From Monomorium pharaonis (Eukaryota > Arthropoda > Insecta > Hymenoptera > Formicidae): a stretch of 64,000 nt of DNA. Positions within the stretch are counted from its first letter, which is position 1, and the number at the start of each line of letters is the position of its first letter. Location: positions 7,807,276 to 7,871,275 of the forward strand of contig NC_050472.1 in assembly GCF_013373865.1 (NCBI RefSeq), written 5' to 3'. Positions 27,875 through 41,120 of the stretch are shown here, in pieces. The notes under the pieces were generated by a model. It was given only the letters and a program-made list of their open reading frames with translations, was not told the origin of the DNA and made no database searches. Both the position numbers and the translations under genes were made by a program.

Positions 27875-27989
27875 CGTTATTTATTTACTAGCAACATATA
27901 AAATAGTTTAAGTTGATTTTAGTAACTTTTAATTTAATTTAATTTTTACTTTAAGTTACAAATATAATTATTATTTATTTATTTAATGA

Positions 27990-28483
27990 TCTATACTGTA
28001 ATTACATTAGAAGAGAAGGTGATAATATGGCCGCCTATTTATATTTTATTTAATAACTTTGTTAATAATTAATGTTTTAAGTTGAAATTTTACGATTATA
28101 TTCATCAAAGTGTTGTTCATTAGATTTTTAATTCGAAGTTATAAAATATTTATTATATCATACATTATTTATAAAAGTGTAACGATACTGCATAATGGGC
28201 CAAAGAGAAATAAGGAGGATAATATGGCCACCACAAAAATAAATGTAAAAAAATTGGTTTTGTTTAAAAAGGTCACATATTTTGTTAGAAATCTATATAT
28301 TTATACAAAATAAGTTGTTATATCAAAACAGGTGATTTTTAATCACATTTAATAAAAGTTAAATAAAAATAACTTTAAATCTAAACAACCTATTCATATA
28401 AAAAATTTAAAAAAATTAACAGCCTTAAATTAAGCCTTTAATCGATTTATCGAGGAATTTTGTTCCTCGATATAAAGATCTCG

Positions 28484-28521
<38 letters not shown>

Positions 28522-28925
28522 AGTGACCACATTACTAGCACACTTAAATGGCTATATTGCCAACATCCTATATCATCGTTTAATTTTGTATGACTCGAGA
28601 TATATACAGCCGAATAAAGAGTTAAATAATAAAAAAGTACTCAAGTGTGCATACATTTAGGTGATAATGCGGTTAAGTTTAAAAAGAATGAGGAAGTATG
28701 TGCAGTAATTAAACGTTAAAATGTATCTCAAAAAATTTTCGAAATTCTTAAAAGTATAAATACCTTATAATAAATGTTGACTGTTGTGTTTTGTCATATT
28801 AGCATTATTATAGAAGGCTATTAAACAAATAATATCATAAATAATTACTAGAATTCGTCAACTAATAACGGAGATAATATGGGTAGCCATATTATCTGCA
28901 CTGGCCACCTTCTCCTCTATTATTT
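27990..28925. mobile_element. About 0.94-kb element with inverted ends 'AGAAGAGAAGGTGATAATAT'
   Basis: The left end has AGAAGAGAAGGTGATAATAT then GGCCGCC. The right end has, in complement, AGAGGAGAAGGTGGCC and AGATAATATGGCTACC. A third copy of the motif, AGGAGGATAATATGGCCACC, occurs at about 28214. An AG repeat (28483-28521) and a 10-bp hairpin (28448-28472) are inside. Boundaries approximate; superfamily unknown. Confidence 0.5.
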
Positions 28926-28984
28926 ACAACCATGTAATTTTTTTTAATATTGTAATATTTTAAGTTAATATAAATTATACTTTT

Positions 28985-29216
28985 TAAAGTTAATATTCTT
29001 TTAAAACTTAAAAAAGTAGAAGTTAAGTGGCTTATAAAATTAATTTAGTTACGTTAAAAATTACAGAAACAAAAAGTTAACTTTAATTCTTAAACTAATC
29101 TGAACACAACAATTAACTAAGTCAACTTTTTGTTCCTGTAATTTTTAACGTAACTAAATTAATTTTGTAATTAACTTTTACTTTTTTAAATTTTGTTTTA
29201 AAAGAATATTAACTTT
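28985..29216. mobile_element. 230-bp AT-rich foldback
   Basis: AAAGTTAATATTCTTTTAAA at the left pairs with its complement at the right end, and GTTACGTTAAAAATTACAG and AACAAAAAGTTAA pair around a central loop near 29100. Similar 'TTAACTTTT...GTTAA' AT-rich stretches occur at 16650-16800, 17270-17450, 19900-20100, 20280-20400 and 27340-27390, suggesting a dispersed family. Confidence 0.6.
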
Positions 29217-30002
29217 CCAACCAAATCCAACCATGATTTATGTATAATACGATAAATATAAGTACAAGGTTGTGCATACTAGGGTTAAGATTCCATACTG
29301 AAGTCAATCTGTTCATTTTTCTTGCGCTTCGTGCAAACACGTAGTCTGCATCTTTCTGTGATGAATATCAACAAACCTGTCTTTAAAAGAAAATCCGCAT
29401 TTAAAATGATGAGAGCTCAAAGATAATACTTTGACTAATATAAATTTTATCTGTAAATTAAAATTAACATATAATCTAATAACAATTAGTATGAATAAAA
29501 ATTCTTCGGTTCAATGATTTGTAATGACGTTTCTTGTGTTCTATAAAAACTCAGGTTCAAAGACCGCGACTTTTTCAAGGTGAACAGCTATTGAGACAGA
29601 AAACAAACACTTTGTTCTGCTATTAATATACTTAGCATTCCTCGTAGATATAATGCATTCATTATAACGTATGCAGAAAATATAATATTTTATATTAATA
29701 AAGTATTAAAATTAATTTATACTAAAAAACCTAATTAATTTACTATTTCAATATCCATTAATTTATTTATTAAGTATAAAACATAATTAATTTTTTAAGT
29801 ATAAAACTTAATTAAGAAATTATACAAAAAATGTGTAGATTGTAAAAAAGAAAAGCATTTATTTACTTAACATAATTCATATACAATTGTTTGTAAACAC
29901 AATGAGAGTTGCATGAAATTTATTGTCGATAAATTTTACTCTTTTGTAAATGATCTGACAGACAAATTGTTTACAAATCTATAATAATTTTTTATTTACT
30001 TA

Positions 30003-30008
30003 TTTATT
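30003..30008 (-). terminator. Possible polyadenylation signal of gene C
   Basis: The plus strand reads TTTATT, i.e. AATAAA on the gene's strand, about 98 nt beyond the stop codon and just past an AT-dinucleotide run. In DNA this AT-rich such hexamers are frequent by chance. Confidence 0.35.
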
Positions 30009-30048
30009 AATTGAGAAATTTACTTTTATCTATTTAATCACATATATA

Positions 30049-30090
<42 letters not shown>

Positions 30091-30105
30091 AAAGTTATAA
30101 TCAAT

Positions 30106-33100
30106 TTAATTTATGGTTGGTCTTGATTTAAAAATCTGTTCGAAAGGAAAATTACGAAAGTCATAGTCGAAGATATCTGTGAAAGCGGTCGAAACGAGTT
30201 CATTGATTAGACCTTTCGTTAGAACGAAACTTGATTGCCATGTATTATTGATGATTTTATCGAGAATATTTTCGAGGAATTGTTTACCAAATAGAAGATT
30301 TGTAATGTGAAGCTTTAAATCACTAATAACTTGAACGTCCATATTTGCCCGCAATTTCTGTCCTGGCACTTTGGTAATGACGGTTGTTTGTATAAGGTCA
30401 TCTGTAAAGACAAAAAATTGTAAGACTATTGTATATAAAATAAAAAAATTTTTTTAACATTTCTGCTAATTTAGTGCAACTAAATTTTATATTAATAATC
30501 GAAAAATCGCATAAATTATTTTCTTATGTTGTACACCGAGTTTCGAATAAATTTAGTAATGGAATGCAAATTTGTTAGCAACACTTACATAAAGCGAGAG
30601 TGAATTTTCCTCTATTGCTTATACTGGAGCTGAAGCATGTGCCTTTAAATTCGTAATTTCCCGTCAGAAATTTCTCTGGGAAACTTTGTGTGTACGTAAC
30701 CTAATTGATGCAATATTTTGTTTAGTTATTTCGTCGACCGTCTGTCCACTAATTGTAAGATCTTTTTATAGTACAAATTAAATTTTTTCCATAATAAAAA
30801 AAATTTAATAAACAAAAAAATGACATAAAATTATACCATCGTTATTTAATATATTTTTATCTTTAATATAAAATATGTGCAATAAAATCTACATAAAATT
30901 ATACATTAAAAAAAGTATAATAAGTGACCACTTTTACTATGACATTTAACGATCAAACATCTAATGTATAATTATATTGATGGATAATGCATGTACCTTG
31001 TAATTTGCAAGATCGGAAACAAATTTTGTCACTTTACTCAAGGACCATCCGGTTTCGGTGACATTCCGTAGAGTTAAAGTAAACCCAAAGTTTGGTATTC
31101 CTCTTTTAGCCGTTATCTCTTTAGCAAAAAAGGGATCAAACGGGAGCACATTGTATTTCGGCAAACCGGTTTTGAAATAAGGTCGAATCGCATTTAATCC
31201 TTCTCGCACACAAACGTCAAAACCTGATACGTTGGGGTGACAATTTCTAAAGTGATCCTCTGAAAATAATAACGTATAATTGACAATCCATCTTAAACAT
31301 CACAAAAGATTGGATAATAAAAATCTGCAAATTAATACAATATATTAAAAACAAAGTGTTCTTTCACGTAGATAATGTCATGTAAAGATATAAGACGTGA
31401 GTGTATAAGTATGCTTACGGGTAGACTCCTAAGATCATTTCGAAATGAAAATTTTTATATCAAAATGTTGAAATAATCTATGAAAAACGCATAATAAGGT
31501 AATGAGTCAACACTGTAATTAGTGCCCAAATAATGATCTAAACTTTAAAATTAAGGAATAATTTATTAAACATTTCGACTTACAAAGCCTTAACCATATT
31601 CAAACTAATTATTTGAACGCATGCGTATCTTTACTCGGTGTACACTATGATCAACGTATCGGACAGCTCTATGTTCAAGGACACCCGCATTGTTGCAAAC
31701 TAAGTTGGTGATAATTGCCGTATGTATCCTTTATTTAAATTAAATTATGTGCGAATATACAACAAGAAAAAAGAAAAGAGAGAAACTCGTACAGACTATT
31801 TACTGTCAGACGTTAAATATAGAAGAAAAAGAAACAAAGAATTAGTCAACGTATAAATTAAATTTAATATAATACAAAAAAATTAGAACTATCAAAACTT
31901 ATAAAATATACGCGTCAATGATAAATATGTCTTTTGTAAGTCATCTAAAGATAAAATGAGAATTTAATATTTATTGTCAGTCCGAATATTGGAAGAGAGC
32001 TATATTATTTCAACAAGTTTAGTTTTTTAATTATTAACATGTATGTTTAATTAAAATGTTTAGAATCTGTTTGTACATTTAAGGGAATATGCTGAGGATG
32101 TTTTACCGATAAAAAGACATAACCTTTGTATCGCAAATTTTTTTTATTTTTTTAATAGATTTGGAAATCCTTCTGCAGAATGAAAGTATACGCATTATTA
32201 TGTTCTGTATTATGGAGTTTATACCAAAAACGAAAAAAATTAATAATTTGCAATGAATTTAATCGAGAGTGTCTGAAGCTGTCACATCTTAACAATATTT
32301 GCTTAAAATAATAGATCTACAGTTTGCACTTACAAAATTCAAATTTATAGATAACAAGAACAATATCGAGTTTTAAAATTTAGATTTATTTAATTAAAAC
32401 AAAATTAGGCTACAAAAATATTGTTTACATACGCGTGAAAAGTCAATAAGTAAAGCAAAATAAAATAAAAATTTCCTTTTCGATATTAAATCTAAATCAC
32501 AGACTAATATTAATACATTTACTTTAATTCTGGAAAAGAATTCTTTTTTTGATACTCCTTAAAATAAATGTTAATTACTGGTCAATTAAACACTGTCCAG
32601 TTTTATTACATTTTTATAAGGAATTTTTATTTATAAAAATCAAATCTATAAAAAAATACTTATGAAATTTTGTTAATAATGTGCACGAATAACTCTACAT
32701 TATCGACCCCGATCAACTTTGAGAAGCACTTGCAGCAAAATTTATTCTTTGAGCTGTGTGTATCGACTCCGATATTAATTTTTTGGTTAGCTTTCTCTTA
32801 ATATCTAAGAACTTCATATTTTCTGAGTCGAATTCAAGCTGTGAGCTATTTAGTTATAAAGAGGAAACTTAAAAACTCTGATTTATGTAATTACGATGCT
32901 CCACCTTATTCTTATTTTTAACTGTTGCTTTATTTATCCGACATAACAAGCATCACGATCTTGTAATTTAATACACTAGATTCGAATACGCATATTATGG
33001 GAAAAAAAATCTTTATAAACTTTTATGGGTTTATTAAGCTAGGCTTATTAATAATAAAAAAATAAAATCCTTATGTCTATATTTTAATAATACTGCAAAA

Positions 33101-36100
33101 TTTTGTAAAAATAAAATTATCATGATAAATAATTGTAAACCAAAAAAATTATTTGTTGAATTATTATTTAGTTAATTGATTTTATTTTGACGTTTTTTTA
33201 ATTGTTGACTCGACTTTTATTTCTATTTTTTATTGTTTTGAAAATAAACTTAAGAAGATAATTAAAATGTTAAGATTACAATACAATGTCAAGTTTAAGC
33301 TTTTAAATTAAAAAGCTTAAACTTGCCAAATTATCCAAAATTCTCGTGTTTAGGTATGATATATCGCATAGTAAAAGTGTAAAATTAGTATAAAAAATGA
33401 AAATTATACAGAAACAAATAGAAACTATTTGTGTGATGATATACCTGTGCGCATTTTAATTTGCCAATTTTAAACATTTTTCATTTAAAAACTATAGTCT
33501 CGACATTTTGATATGAGAATTTTTGTCTCAAAATAATTTTAGAGGGGAGGAATTTTTTTATAGATATTGATTTGGTCTGTACAAACACACACACACAGAA
33601 CATCCTGACATGGAGAAAATTTTATATCAAAAATTACTATGTACGATAGTAGCTACGGACCATAAAAAGAAATTTCGAAGAATTATATCATAAGTAGTGT
33701 ATATAATAAATATAGTAATTTGATGAAAGATATAGTAAACATTTTTATAATTTACTTTCTTTGATCTCCGCTTACTATTTACTGTAGTAATTTTTACTAT
33801 AAAATTTTCATGTTTTATTTTAGTTGCGCAAAGCTAAGTAAAAAGTTAGATACAATTCAAACTTCTTTTATGTTTAATATTTTCATTGGTCAAATATTTA
33901 ACTTATTATTGTATATATACGTCGCCCGAAACAGGATATTTCTTTAAAATATATTAATTATTAGAGAGAATATTATATATATCGGTAGACGTTACTGTGT
34001 AAGAAAATTCAAGTTCAAACCCTGACTGAAGTATTAATTTTTACAATAAATTATTTATAGCTTTTCTGAGGAGAGAGGATTCTATAAAGATAACTTTGAT
34101 GCCATTGAGCATTAATATCTGGATAGTTTGAAACTGTTTCAAGACTGATAAAGTATCGGCGCGCAGTTCATAACGTATCAGTCGGAGATATCAAATTCAC
34201 AGAAAAATTATTATTCAGCACCAAGATCCACTGCAATCCGCTGTACAATCTCATCTTTATCTTTATGTCTAACTATTTCTAATATTTATAACAGCTGAAT
34301 TAAATCAGTAAGTACGTGTGATATTTGCACAAATTGTTATAAGACTACAAATTGTTGTAAGTCGTTTTAACATTGAACTGTTAATGTGATGTACATATTA
34401 AAATTGAATGCATACACGTAATCGCACATAATGTAACTTTCACTTCCAGGTATTCCGGTTTTGATAGCACTATGTTCCTTGAGAACATCACACTCGTGCA
34501 GAACTTCACATTCTATTACAAAATAAGGTATTACGTTATGTAGTGTATCAACAAACAATCAGCACATATCCATTTCTTTTGCTGAAAGTGCACTTTGGCA
34601 CACTTTTCTACAATTTTTGCATATTTAATGTGTACCTTAAATAATCATTAAATTATATTATTTTAGTTACCTGTTTTTGTTCAAAACTAGATAATGCGTG
34701 AATCTATATGTAATGAATAAACGTTTATCATTACTTTATATCAATTTCTAAGACAAAGATAAAGAGTTTCCTTTTTTCTCTTTTTAGTTTCTCGGATTTT
34801 ATGTGAGAGTTAATGTTTGTTCCACAAGAATCAATTTTCTTCGTATAGCTTTTAATAAAATATAATGGAGTTCTTAGTTTTTTTTTTAGTTCTTAGTACA
34901 ATATTATAAATAATTGTTAATAACAGTTTTAATGTACTGATATCATTATTGTTATGTTTGACGCGTAATTATGTAGAAGAATATAGTATCTATGTTGATT
35001 CTCAAGAAATAAGTAATTATTAATAATATCACTGCAAAACATATTCACTATAAATTCCGCGAAACTATAACGGAAAGTGACTTTTTTTCCACTTTAAATA
35101 AGTGTGAAATTAAAACAGAATTATATACGTAGGGCATTGTCTTATAATAATGTTCTTTATAAATAGAACGGATTAATGTCTACTATAACGGCCGTTCTTT
35201 TCCCAGTTGTAATAAATATTTTTATTGCTAATTGTTAGTGCTAATTTATGGATGTCGATCGACGCGGTATAACCATCGTGGTGAATGTACGGCATGTGAT
35301 TGCCGTACATTGCATGTGATAACAGAAATGTATGCTTCTTTTGCGGGCCTTTCCTTTATATATAAAGAGGATATGTTTTGCAGTGTATTTTTAAGTTAAA
35401 TTTATGTGCATTAATTCAGTATTTTTATTAGAAGGCAGATGGAATGGATAATTTATATGCATTGTTTTTTTCATAAATCCATAATTTGGTTAATTTAATA
35501 TCGTTCTTTTGCCACAAAAAAAGAGTATAATATAATACCCCGGTTTAAGTACTACTGCAAATTATCAGATTAAATAATTACATTGCAAAACTGTGAAGAA
35601 GAAAGGAAATATTTTGATAATATAATACTTTGCTATGCACATGAGTAAACATATGCAAAATTTTGCAACAGGTAGAAAGAAAGATATTATAGTTGAAATA
35701 AATTAATTTGAGCTACTCTGGGACAAGGAAAAAAAAATTTAAATAAAACACTAATAATAAAAATCCAAATAATAGATTGCGATGACTTATCTTCAAAGAA
35801 AGTGCAACATTAATTATTTACAGAAAACAAATATCAAAAAAATAAAAAATAAATAAGCTAAGAATAATTAGATTTAATAACATCACTAAGATCCGATGTA
35901 GACCGTGAGGCGATTTGAAACTCATTGATATGTTAAACAAATATCAGTTGTAATATTAACAAAATAGGAGATATAACCAAATATACATACATAGAAGTTT
36001 CCGTATTGAAGAAAAGAGATAATAACGTACGATAAAGTTTTACACTTATAGTTTTATTGTGTTTTAACATAATTAATTTGCAACGGTTATGACACCTTTT

Positions 36101-38536
36101 TTAATTTTTGAAAAAGTAATGAATAAACATTTCAAGAATATTGTCAACAACTCCATCAAAAGAAATATATTACATAATTTAAAAGAAACAGATAAAATAA
36201 AATGTATAATTATTGCATGATGGAAGTTGATATGTAATTATTATACTATTAAGGATGATTTGAGAATAGTGCTTCCTATAATATACAAACAATGACAGAT
36301 TCCTATTTTTGAATAAGCAGTGAAACCTTCAAAAAGGGCAAAGGTCTAAAGAGAAAAGTAAGTATACTATATTTATATCAATCACACACAGAGAAATTTT
36401 AAACAATTATAATATACAATAATGGCTATGGATTATTAAAAAAAATTTTAAAGAATTTTACCATAAATAATGTAAATACTTTAGCAAATTAATAAAAAAT
36501 CGCAGTAAAACTTTATAATTTCTTCCTTGATCTGCGGTTACCGCTTATAGCTTGTAGCTTACCGCTGTTACAGTAATTTTCGAAATGTCTTCGTATGGGT
36601 AACATTACTTTTAGTACGAGACCTTCTGTACAAAATATAGTATTATTTGTGTATTTTCACTAATTTTAATAATTTTCTACTAATTGCAATTAAGAGATTA
36701 ATGAATAACATGCTGTACTTCTAGCAAATCTAACCGAAAACCAAAGTCCATTGGTTGGATGCGATGTTCTTTCTACTGGACATTGATTTGTGGAGAACTA
36801 TAAAAATGAGTGTAAAAATGATAAAGAATGCGCAACTATTTTAATGGCAAGAATATTGAAATTGACGGAAATAAAATATATCAGACAGAATATTCAGCAT
36901 TTGAAAGATATCCACGACGTCGAAAAACATGATTTCAGCAACTTTACGAACTTATTTGTGTTTAAAAGATATTAACAGAATTACACAAAAATCATATTTA
37001 ACACCAAAATATATTTCTTACAGATGTTAATAAACAAATTTTGACCAGATCGAATAATATAAGACTTTTTCCTATATAATGTGTCGCTAGTTTGCAGTTG
37101 TTAATTGGAAAGAAAACGAAAATAACGCAAAAATGTTTAATTATCTGCTATCTCATTCTTTTTTTATTAAAATAACTTTTTAATAATAATTTATTAATAA
37201 AAGTAACTATTAAAATTGTTTTAATAACATCTAATATAACGTTTAATATTATAATTGTGATAATTAGTAAGGATCTACTATTTATTTTTGTAATTTTTAT
37301 TTCAGACTTAGTTAAATAGCAAGTTATTATATGATACTGCGTCAGTAATGCGCTAATATGTTATTAGTACTATTCCAGTATCGCAACTCGGACAATTATT
37401 ACTGAGCCAATAACGAGCCGATTGCAAAGCTTTGTATAGGTTGTTATTAATATGACGATAAATTACAAAATTTTAAGAAATCTGTAGATAACTTGAAGAA
37501 GGCAAAAGCATTTGCTAAATAAGTTCATATTACTTTAAATGAAATATATTTTATTTGCGCCCCAACAACTGCGCCCGACTCTTGTATGCTAATTATATTT
37601 CTTTTAAGTTTTACATTAATTATTTAAATACTTTTATAATTTATCTTCATTATTATTGTATAGAATACATTAACAATAAATTTTTAGACTGTATAAATGT
37701 TTAAACATATCGATAAAGTTGAGAAGGCGATTTAAAACTTGTTAGATCTTGGTGCTGATTATAATTTTTTAAACATATTAATTTAATAATTTTAGTTCAT
37801 ATAAACTGCGCGCCGACAAATTCATCAAACTTAAAACACAATTAATAAGCTAAATGTTGATGCTTACTGGCATTTTAGAATCCCCCTCCCCTTTACTCGA
37901 AAAATCTGAAAATAATTTGTTGCAAAAAATAATATCTGAACTGATGTTCGAACCTGTATCTCTAATTATTCCATGAGAGGATCAAAATTGTAATTAGCAT
38001 CAAGATATAGCTGCGATCGTTTAGGTCGTCTAAACTTTATCGATATGTTTGAATAATACATTAATTTTATACAGATTTATACAAATTTGCAATTTATAAA
38101 TATCAGAATAATTTGTGAATATTAAATTATGTAGCATGTAATAAAGTTTTACAATAATATTAAACTTGTTTGACTTTAAATTAAACATAAAACTTTTTAC
38201 TCTTTATTTATGTGACATTTTTTCTAACGATTAAATTGTTAATCGTTAAATATTAAAATATGTATACACAATAAATACTTATTAAAACATTTATACACAA
38301 AAAGAACTAACTTTTGTTGAAATATCTAAGAGTTTAGCTAAATTAAGATGATAAAAGTAATTTAAATATCCGTTTTATAATTATTTTAATCATTTGACAA
38401 AATTTCTTTGGTGTATAAATAACATATGAATTATAAAAAATGTTATAATAAAAATTTTTATATTTAATTAATAGTTACAGAAAATATTGTAAATGTTTAT
38501 ATTATTGCAAAATACACACACACACACACACACACA

Positions 38537-38568
<32 letters not shown>

Positions 38569-39356
38569 AATATGTATGTATGTATGTATGTATACACACA
38601 CATATAGATCTACATTTTTAGAATGCGCTTATAAAAATATTGTAATATTTTTATAAGCACTTTTTCATTATACTACCTTTCATTAGACATAAAACAAAAA
38701 CAAAATAACAAAAAAAGCGCGCTAATCTTTAAAAGCATGTTCTGAATTTTCTATTATATAGTCCAAGGAATGAAGTTGTCATAAAATTTAAGTATTCTTG
38801 AGTTTTAATTTTATATATTATTTTTATAATACAAATAATATAATTAATCTCTTTAATTCTTTCAATATAAAACAGAGTAATAAAAAACACTGTATGGACA
38901 GGATAAAAGTAATAGTTTTTCTTATTACTACGAGGACATATGTATGTATGTACATCAACAGGTCAAATAAATTTTTTTCTTGAACGCTGACGTGCCAAAT
39001 TGATTCTTCAATGAATATAATATTTTGTGCCAATCTCTCCACCTTCGCTACAGAAAGTTTCTTTTCAAAATACTTTTACGTAAGTTTTAATCCGACACGT
39101 GATCGCTAAAAGATTACAAAACTTTGGTCAAGAAAAATCTAAGAAAAAATTTTTCTAAGTGTTGTATTTTACGAATTTCTTTATATTAGAAATCTACCGA
39201 CCATAAACTTCTTTCTTTACCGAGCATTGAAATCACCGGCGCGGGCGTCAGAGTTCATTGCACGTGCGGTCATCGAAGTCGCCGAGAGTACTTACCGAAT
39301 TCAATAGCAACTGAAGAGCGCCAAATTAAAACAAACAAAAGAACTATTAGCTGCAT
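30106..39356 (-). CDS. Gene C: divergent takeout/JHBP-family secreted protein (4 exons, 243 aa; first exon inferred)
   Basis: Exons are 39356-39296 (signal peptide), 31259-30997, 30700-30589 and 30401-30106 (TAA). The total is 732 nt with consistent phases (1, 0, 1). Exon 2 has Cys27-X9-Cys37 (CHPNVSGFDVC), then GLNAIRPYFKTGLPKYNV, the family's 'PY.KTG(I/L)P' segment. Exon 3 encodes the strand region YTQSFPEKFLTGNYEFKG. Exon 4 encodes the C-terminal helices, with NLLFGKQFLENILDKIINN and NFPFEQIF near the end. The exon-1 assignment is inference: it lies 8 kb upstream, but it is the only good signal peptide I found (MQLIVLLFVLIWRSSVA), and its donor G|GTAAGT has the phase exon 2 needs (G+AG = Glu). 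The last family intron is missing, so exon 4 is 296 nt. An in-frame upstream ATG at 39500 was not used because it would bury the signal peptide. Exons 2-4 are secure (about 0.9); exon 1 about 0.6. Confidence 0.8.
33980..34250. mobile_element. Diverged partial copy of the 'GGCGCGCAGTTTA' foldback family
   Basis: It contains ACAATAAATTATTTA (also in the 41.9-kb copy), CGGCGCGCAGTTCATA (compare CGGCGCGCAGTTTAAA at 53.5 kb) and CACCAAGATCC(ACTGC), matching the right arm of the 53.2-kb copy. A GTTCAAACCCTG sequence at about 34012 resembles a tRNA B box. The left arm is not recognisable. Confidence 0.4.
34425..34522 (-). pseudogene. Possible relic of a JHBP-family exon inside gene C intron 1
   Basis: After an acceptor-like TTTTGTAATAG the minus strand reads CEVLHECDVLKEHSAIKTGIPG. 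This resembles the family's 'C...L.EC..L....AI.PY..KTGIP' segment with a few residues missing. It is on the same strand as gene C and has no obvious partner exons. Similarity is by eye only; chance is possible. Confidence 0.35.
35868..35946. mobile_element. Single arm of the dispersed foldback family
   Basis: CATCACTAAGATCCGATGTAGACCG..AGGCGATTT..ACTCATTGATATGTT is nearly identical to the right arm of the 53.2-kb element. No left arm is visible, so this copy is truncated. Confidence 0.6.
37697..38056. mobile_element. About 360-bp foldback element in gene C intron 1
   Basis: AAACATATCGATAAAGTT near 37702 is mirrored at 38035-38051. The arms continue through GATCTTGGTGCT / AGCATCAAGAT. The interior has CTGCGCGCCGACA, shared in inverse with the 53.5-kb copy, and a GTTCGAACCTG motif. 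Same family as the elements at 41.9 and 53.2 kb. Confidence 0.65.
38514..38592. repeat. (CA)n then (TGTA)n microsatellite
   Basis: About 27 CA units with one CC interruption are followed by about five TATG/TGTA units. A 15-bp hairpin (TTATAAAAATATT and its complement) follows at about 38630-38660. Confidence 0.9.
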
Positions 39357-40646
39357 CTCTTCGTTTTTTTTCCCTCTGTCTTGTTCTGTCTTTTTTTTTT
39401 GATAAGTCTGGAACACGCAAAAGGAAATAACTCGATATTGATCACTACTCAGGAACGACGATTCACTTGTAGTATTACGCGAACGAGGAGCGCGTACCAC
39501 GCACTTTCACTGTTAGCGATACATCTGAGAGGAGAGTTAGCGAACTGCTTCCGAGTCATGAAATTTTGGTGGAGATTTTACGTAATGTCATCAGCGAAAA
39601 CATCAGAGAGAAGGGCGACGTATGGCATTCGAGGGGAAGCAAGGAATGTCATGAGAAGCCCTCTTTCTTTCCTTCTATTTCGGACCAGTTATATCGTACT
39701 TTAACGATATAAAAGAGAAAACGCGTAACTTTGGTACCAGATTACCTAACGTTACATCATGCGGTTGAAGGCGGAACAATTCGCAGCCGGTTATGAAATG
39801 GTACAGTATTTTGATAAACATATTGCACTCAAAAAATGATTCGAATTACAATTAAAATGTATACTTATTACATATTAACTGCTTACCTGAACTTATATAA
39901 CTTGTGTAACACACACATCTAATTTACAAAAATTAACAAAATAAATCTAAAATAAATATTTAAAAAATTACTTGTAATGCAGATAATTATTTACACTCTT
40001 TCAAAATATGTACAGATTCGTTTCTGTTTAGGTTACAAGTATGATCTAGATTTGATAATATTTGATACATGATTTACCACTTTTCTAAATTGTATTACAA
40101 TTAAGTGATTGTAATTAAAATAAACACACTTTATTATTTTTGCGTTTTTTTACAATTCAATAAAATGAGTTAAATAATCAAAACTTTTATTAATTAAAAA
40201 AATTTTACATTAAAAGTAATACATATCCCAAATTTATTATTTTTAAGAAAAAAAGTCTTATTGATTGCTTATCTTCAATATCATTGTTACTTTTACTGTA
40301 GAATTTTAAATATATATTAATTTCTTTATTATTTATTTTTACAAAGTACATGAAAATAACATAAGTTTTTCTATTTAAATTATTTTGTATTTTTATATTG
40401 TAATTGTAATTTTAACCAATTTTCGGGCATTATGGTGTATAATTAATTTTATGTTCAAATTTCTGTTATAGAGAGTTTAATTCGAAATTAATTTATACAG
40501 TTTTAAAAAATATAATTAATTAAACAACCAAATTTAAAATTTTAATTAACAATCTTATTAAAATGATTTAACTTGATCACATATATAAATATGTAAATTA
40601 AGTTTTCTAAACATATTTTAAATATCACCCACGTGCAACGTGCACA

Positions 40647-40893
40647 CCCACACACACACGCGCGCGCGCGCGCATATATATACACTGAGAAAAAATGTTG
40701 TTAATTTGACTAAATTTTCCAACTGAATCAAATTTTTTCTATTCAATTATTTATATATTTTTATTAATTACATAAATACTTGAATTAAAATTTGTGCATT
40801 TAAGTTAAATGCATAAATTCTTCAACTGACGAAATTTTAATATAATTAGAAAATTTTGTTAAATTAACAATATTTTTCTGTCCGTATGTATAT

Positions 40894-40936
<43 letters not shown>
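40647..40936. repeat. Mixed CA / CG / TA dinucleotide tracts
   Basis: CACACACACGCGCGCGCGCG at 40650-40672 is followed by ATATATA. A second TA run of about 20 units lies at 40896-40936. Between them, AATTTTGTTAAATTAACAA-type sequence at about 40850 mirrors 40695-40735, a weak inverted repeat. Confidence 0.7.
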
Positions 40937-40942
<6 letters not shown>

Positions 40943-40969
40943 TAATTAAGTTTAACTTTTTACTTACTT

Positions 40970-41120
40970 TTAAGCTTTTAATGCAAGGTTCACAAATATT
41001 GGAGATATCACTTCAGCAAGAAGAGCCACCAGACCAAACTCGTTCCGCGACGCTGTCTTCCATTTGTCTAGCGTTGTCCAGTTTAATACGAACCAATGCG
41101 TCCTCGAAAAAATCCAAAGC
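40970..41120 (-). other. GC-richer island with possible decayed coding sequence
   Basis: About 150 bp stand out from AT-rich surroundings. On the minus strand one frame reads DKWKTASRNEFG followed by LVALLAEVISPIFVNLALKA, loosely like the last helices of a takeout protein. Another frame reads DALVRIKLDNARQMEDSVAERVW. A perfect donor-like GTAAGT follows at about 40960. No neighbouring exon supports a gene. It may be a relic exon or an unrelated insertion. Confidence 0.25.

Larger units (their letters stand above)
24943..30105. other. Intergenic region between genes B and C
   Basis: 24950-26110 includes GC-richer stretches (25330-25420, 25930-26110) upstream of gene B that may be regulatory. 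From 27.4 to 29.2 kb three foldback elements follow each other. TA-dinucleotide runs lie near 26700-26790 and 30046-30086. No coding sequence supported. Confidence 0.6.
31260..39295 (-). other. Putative gene C intron 1 (8.0 kb)
   Basis: Contains the possible relic exon at 34.4 kb, three copies or fragments of the dispersed foldback family, a CA microsatellite and a perfect 16-bp-stem hairpin at 33290-33325 (AAGTTTAAGCTTTT and complement). No other coding sequence supported. Confidence 0.6.

Noticed and set aside
39381..39704. 107-aa plus-strand ORF over a GC-richer region
   Set aside because: No recognisable domain; overlaps the gene C first-exon upstream region and is better explained as promoter or 5' UTR sequence.
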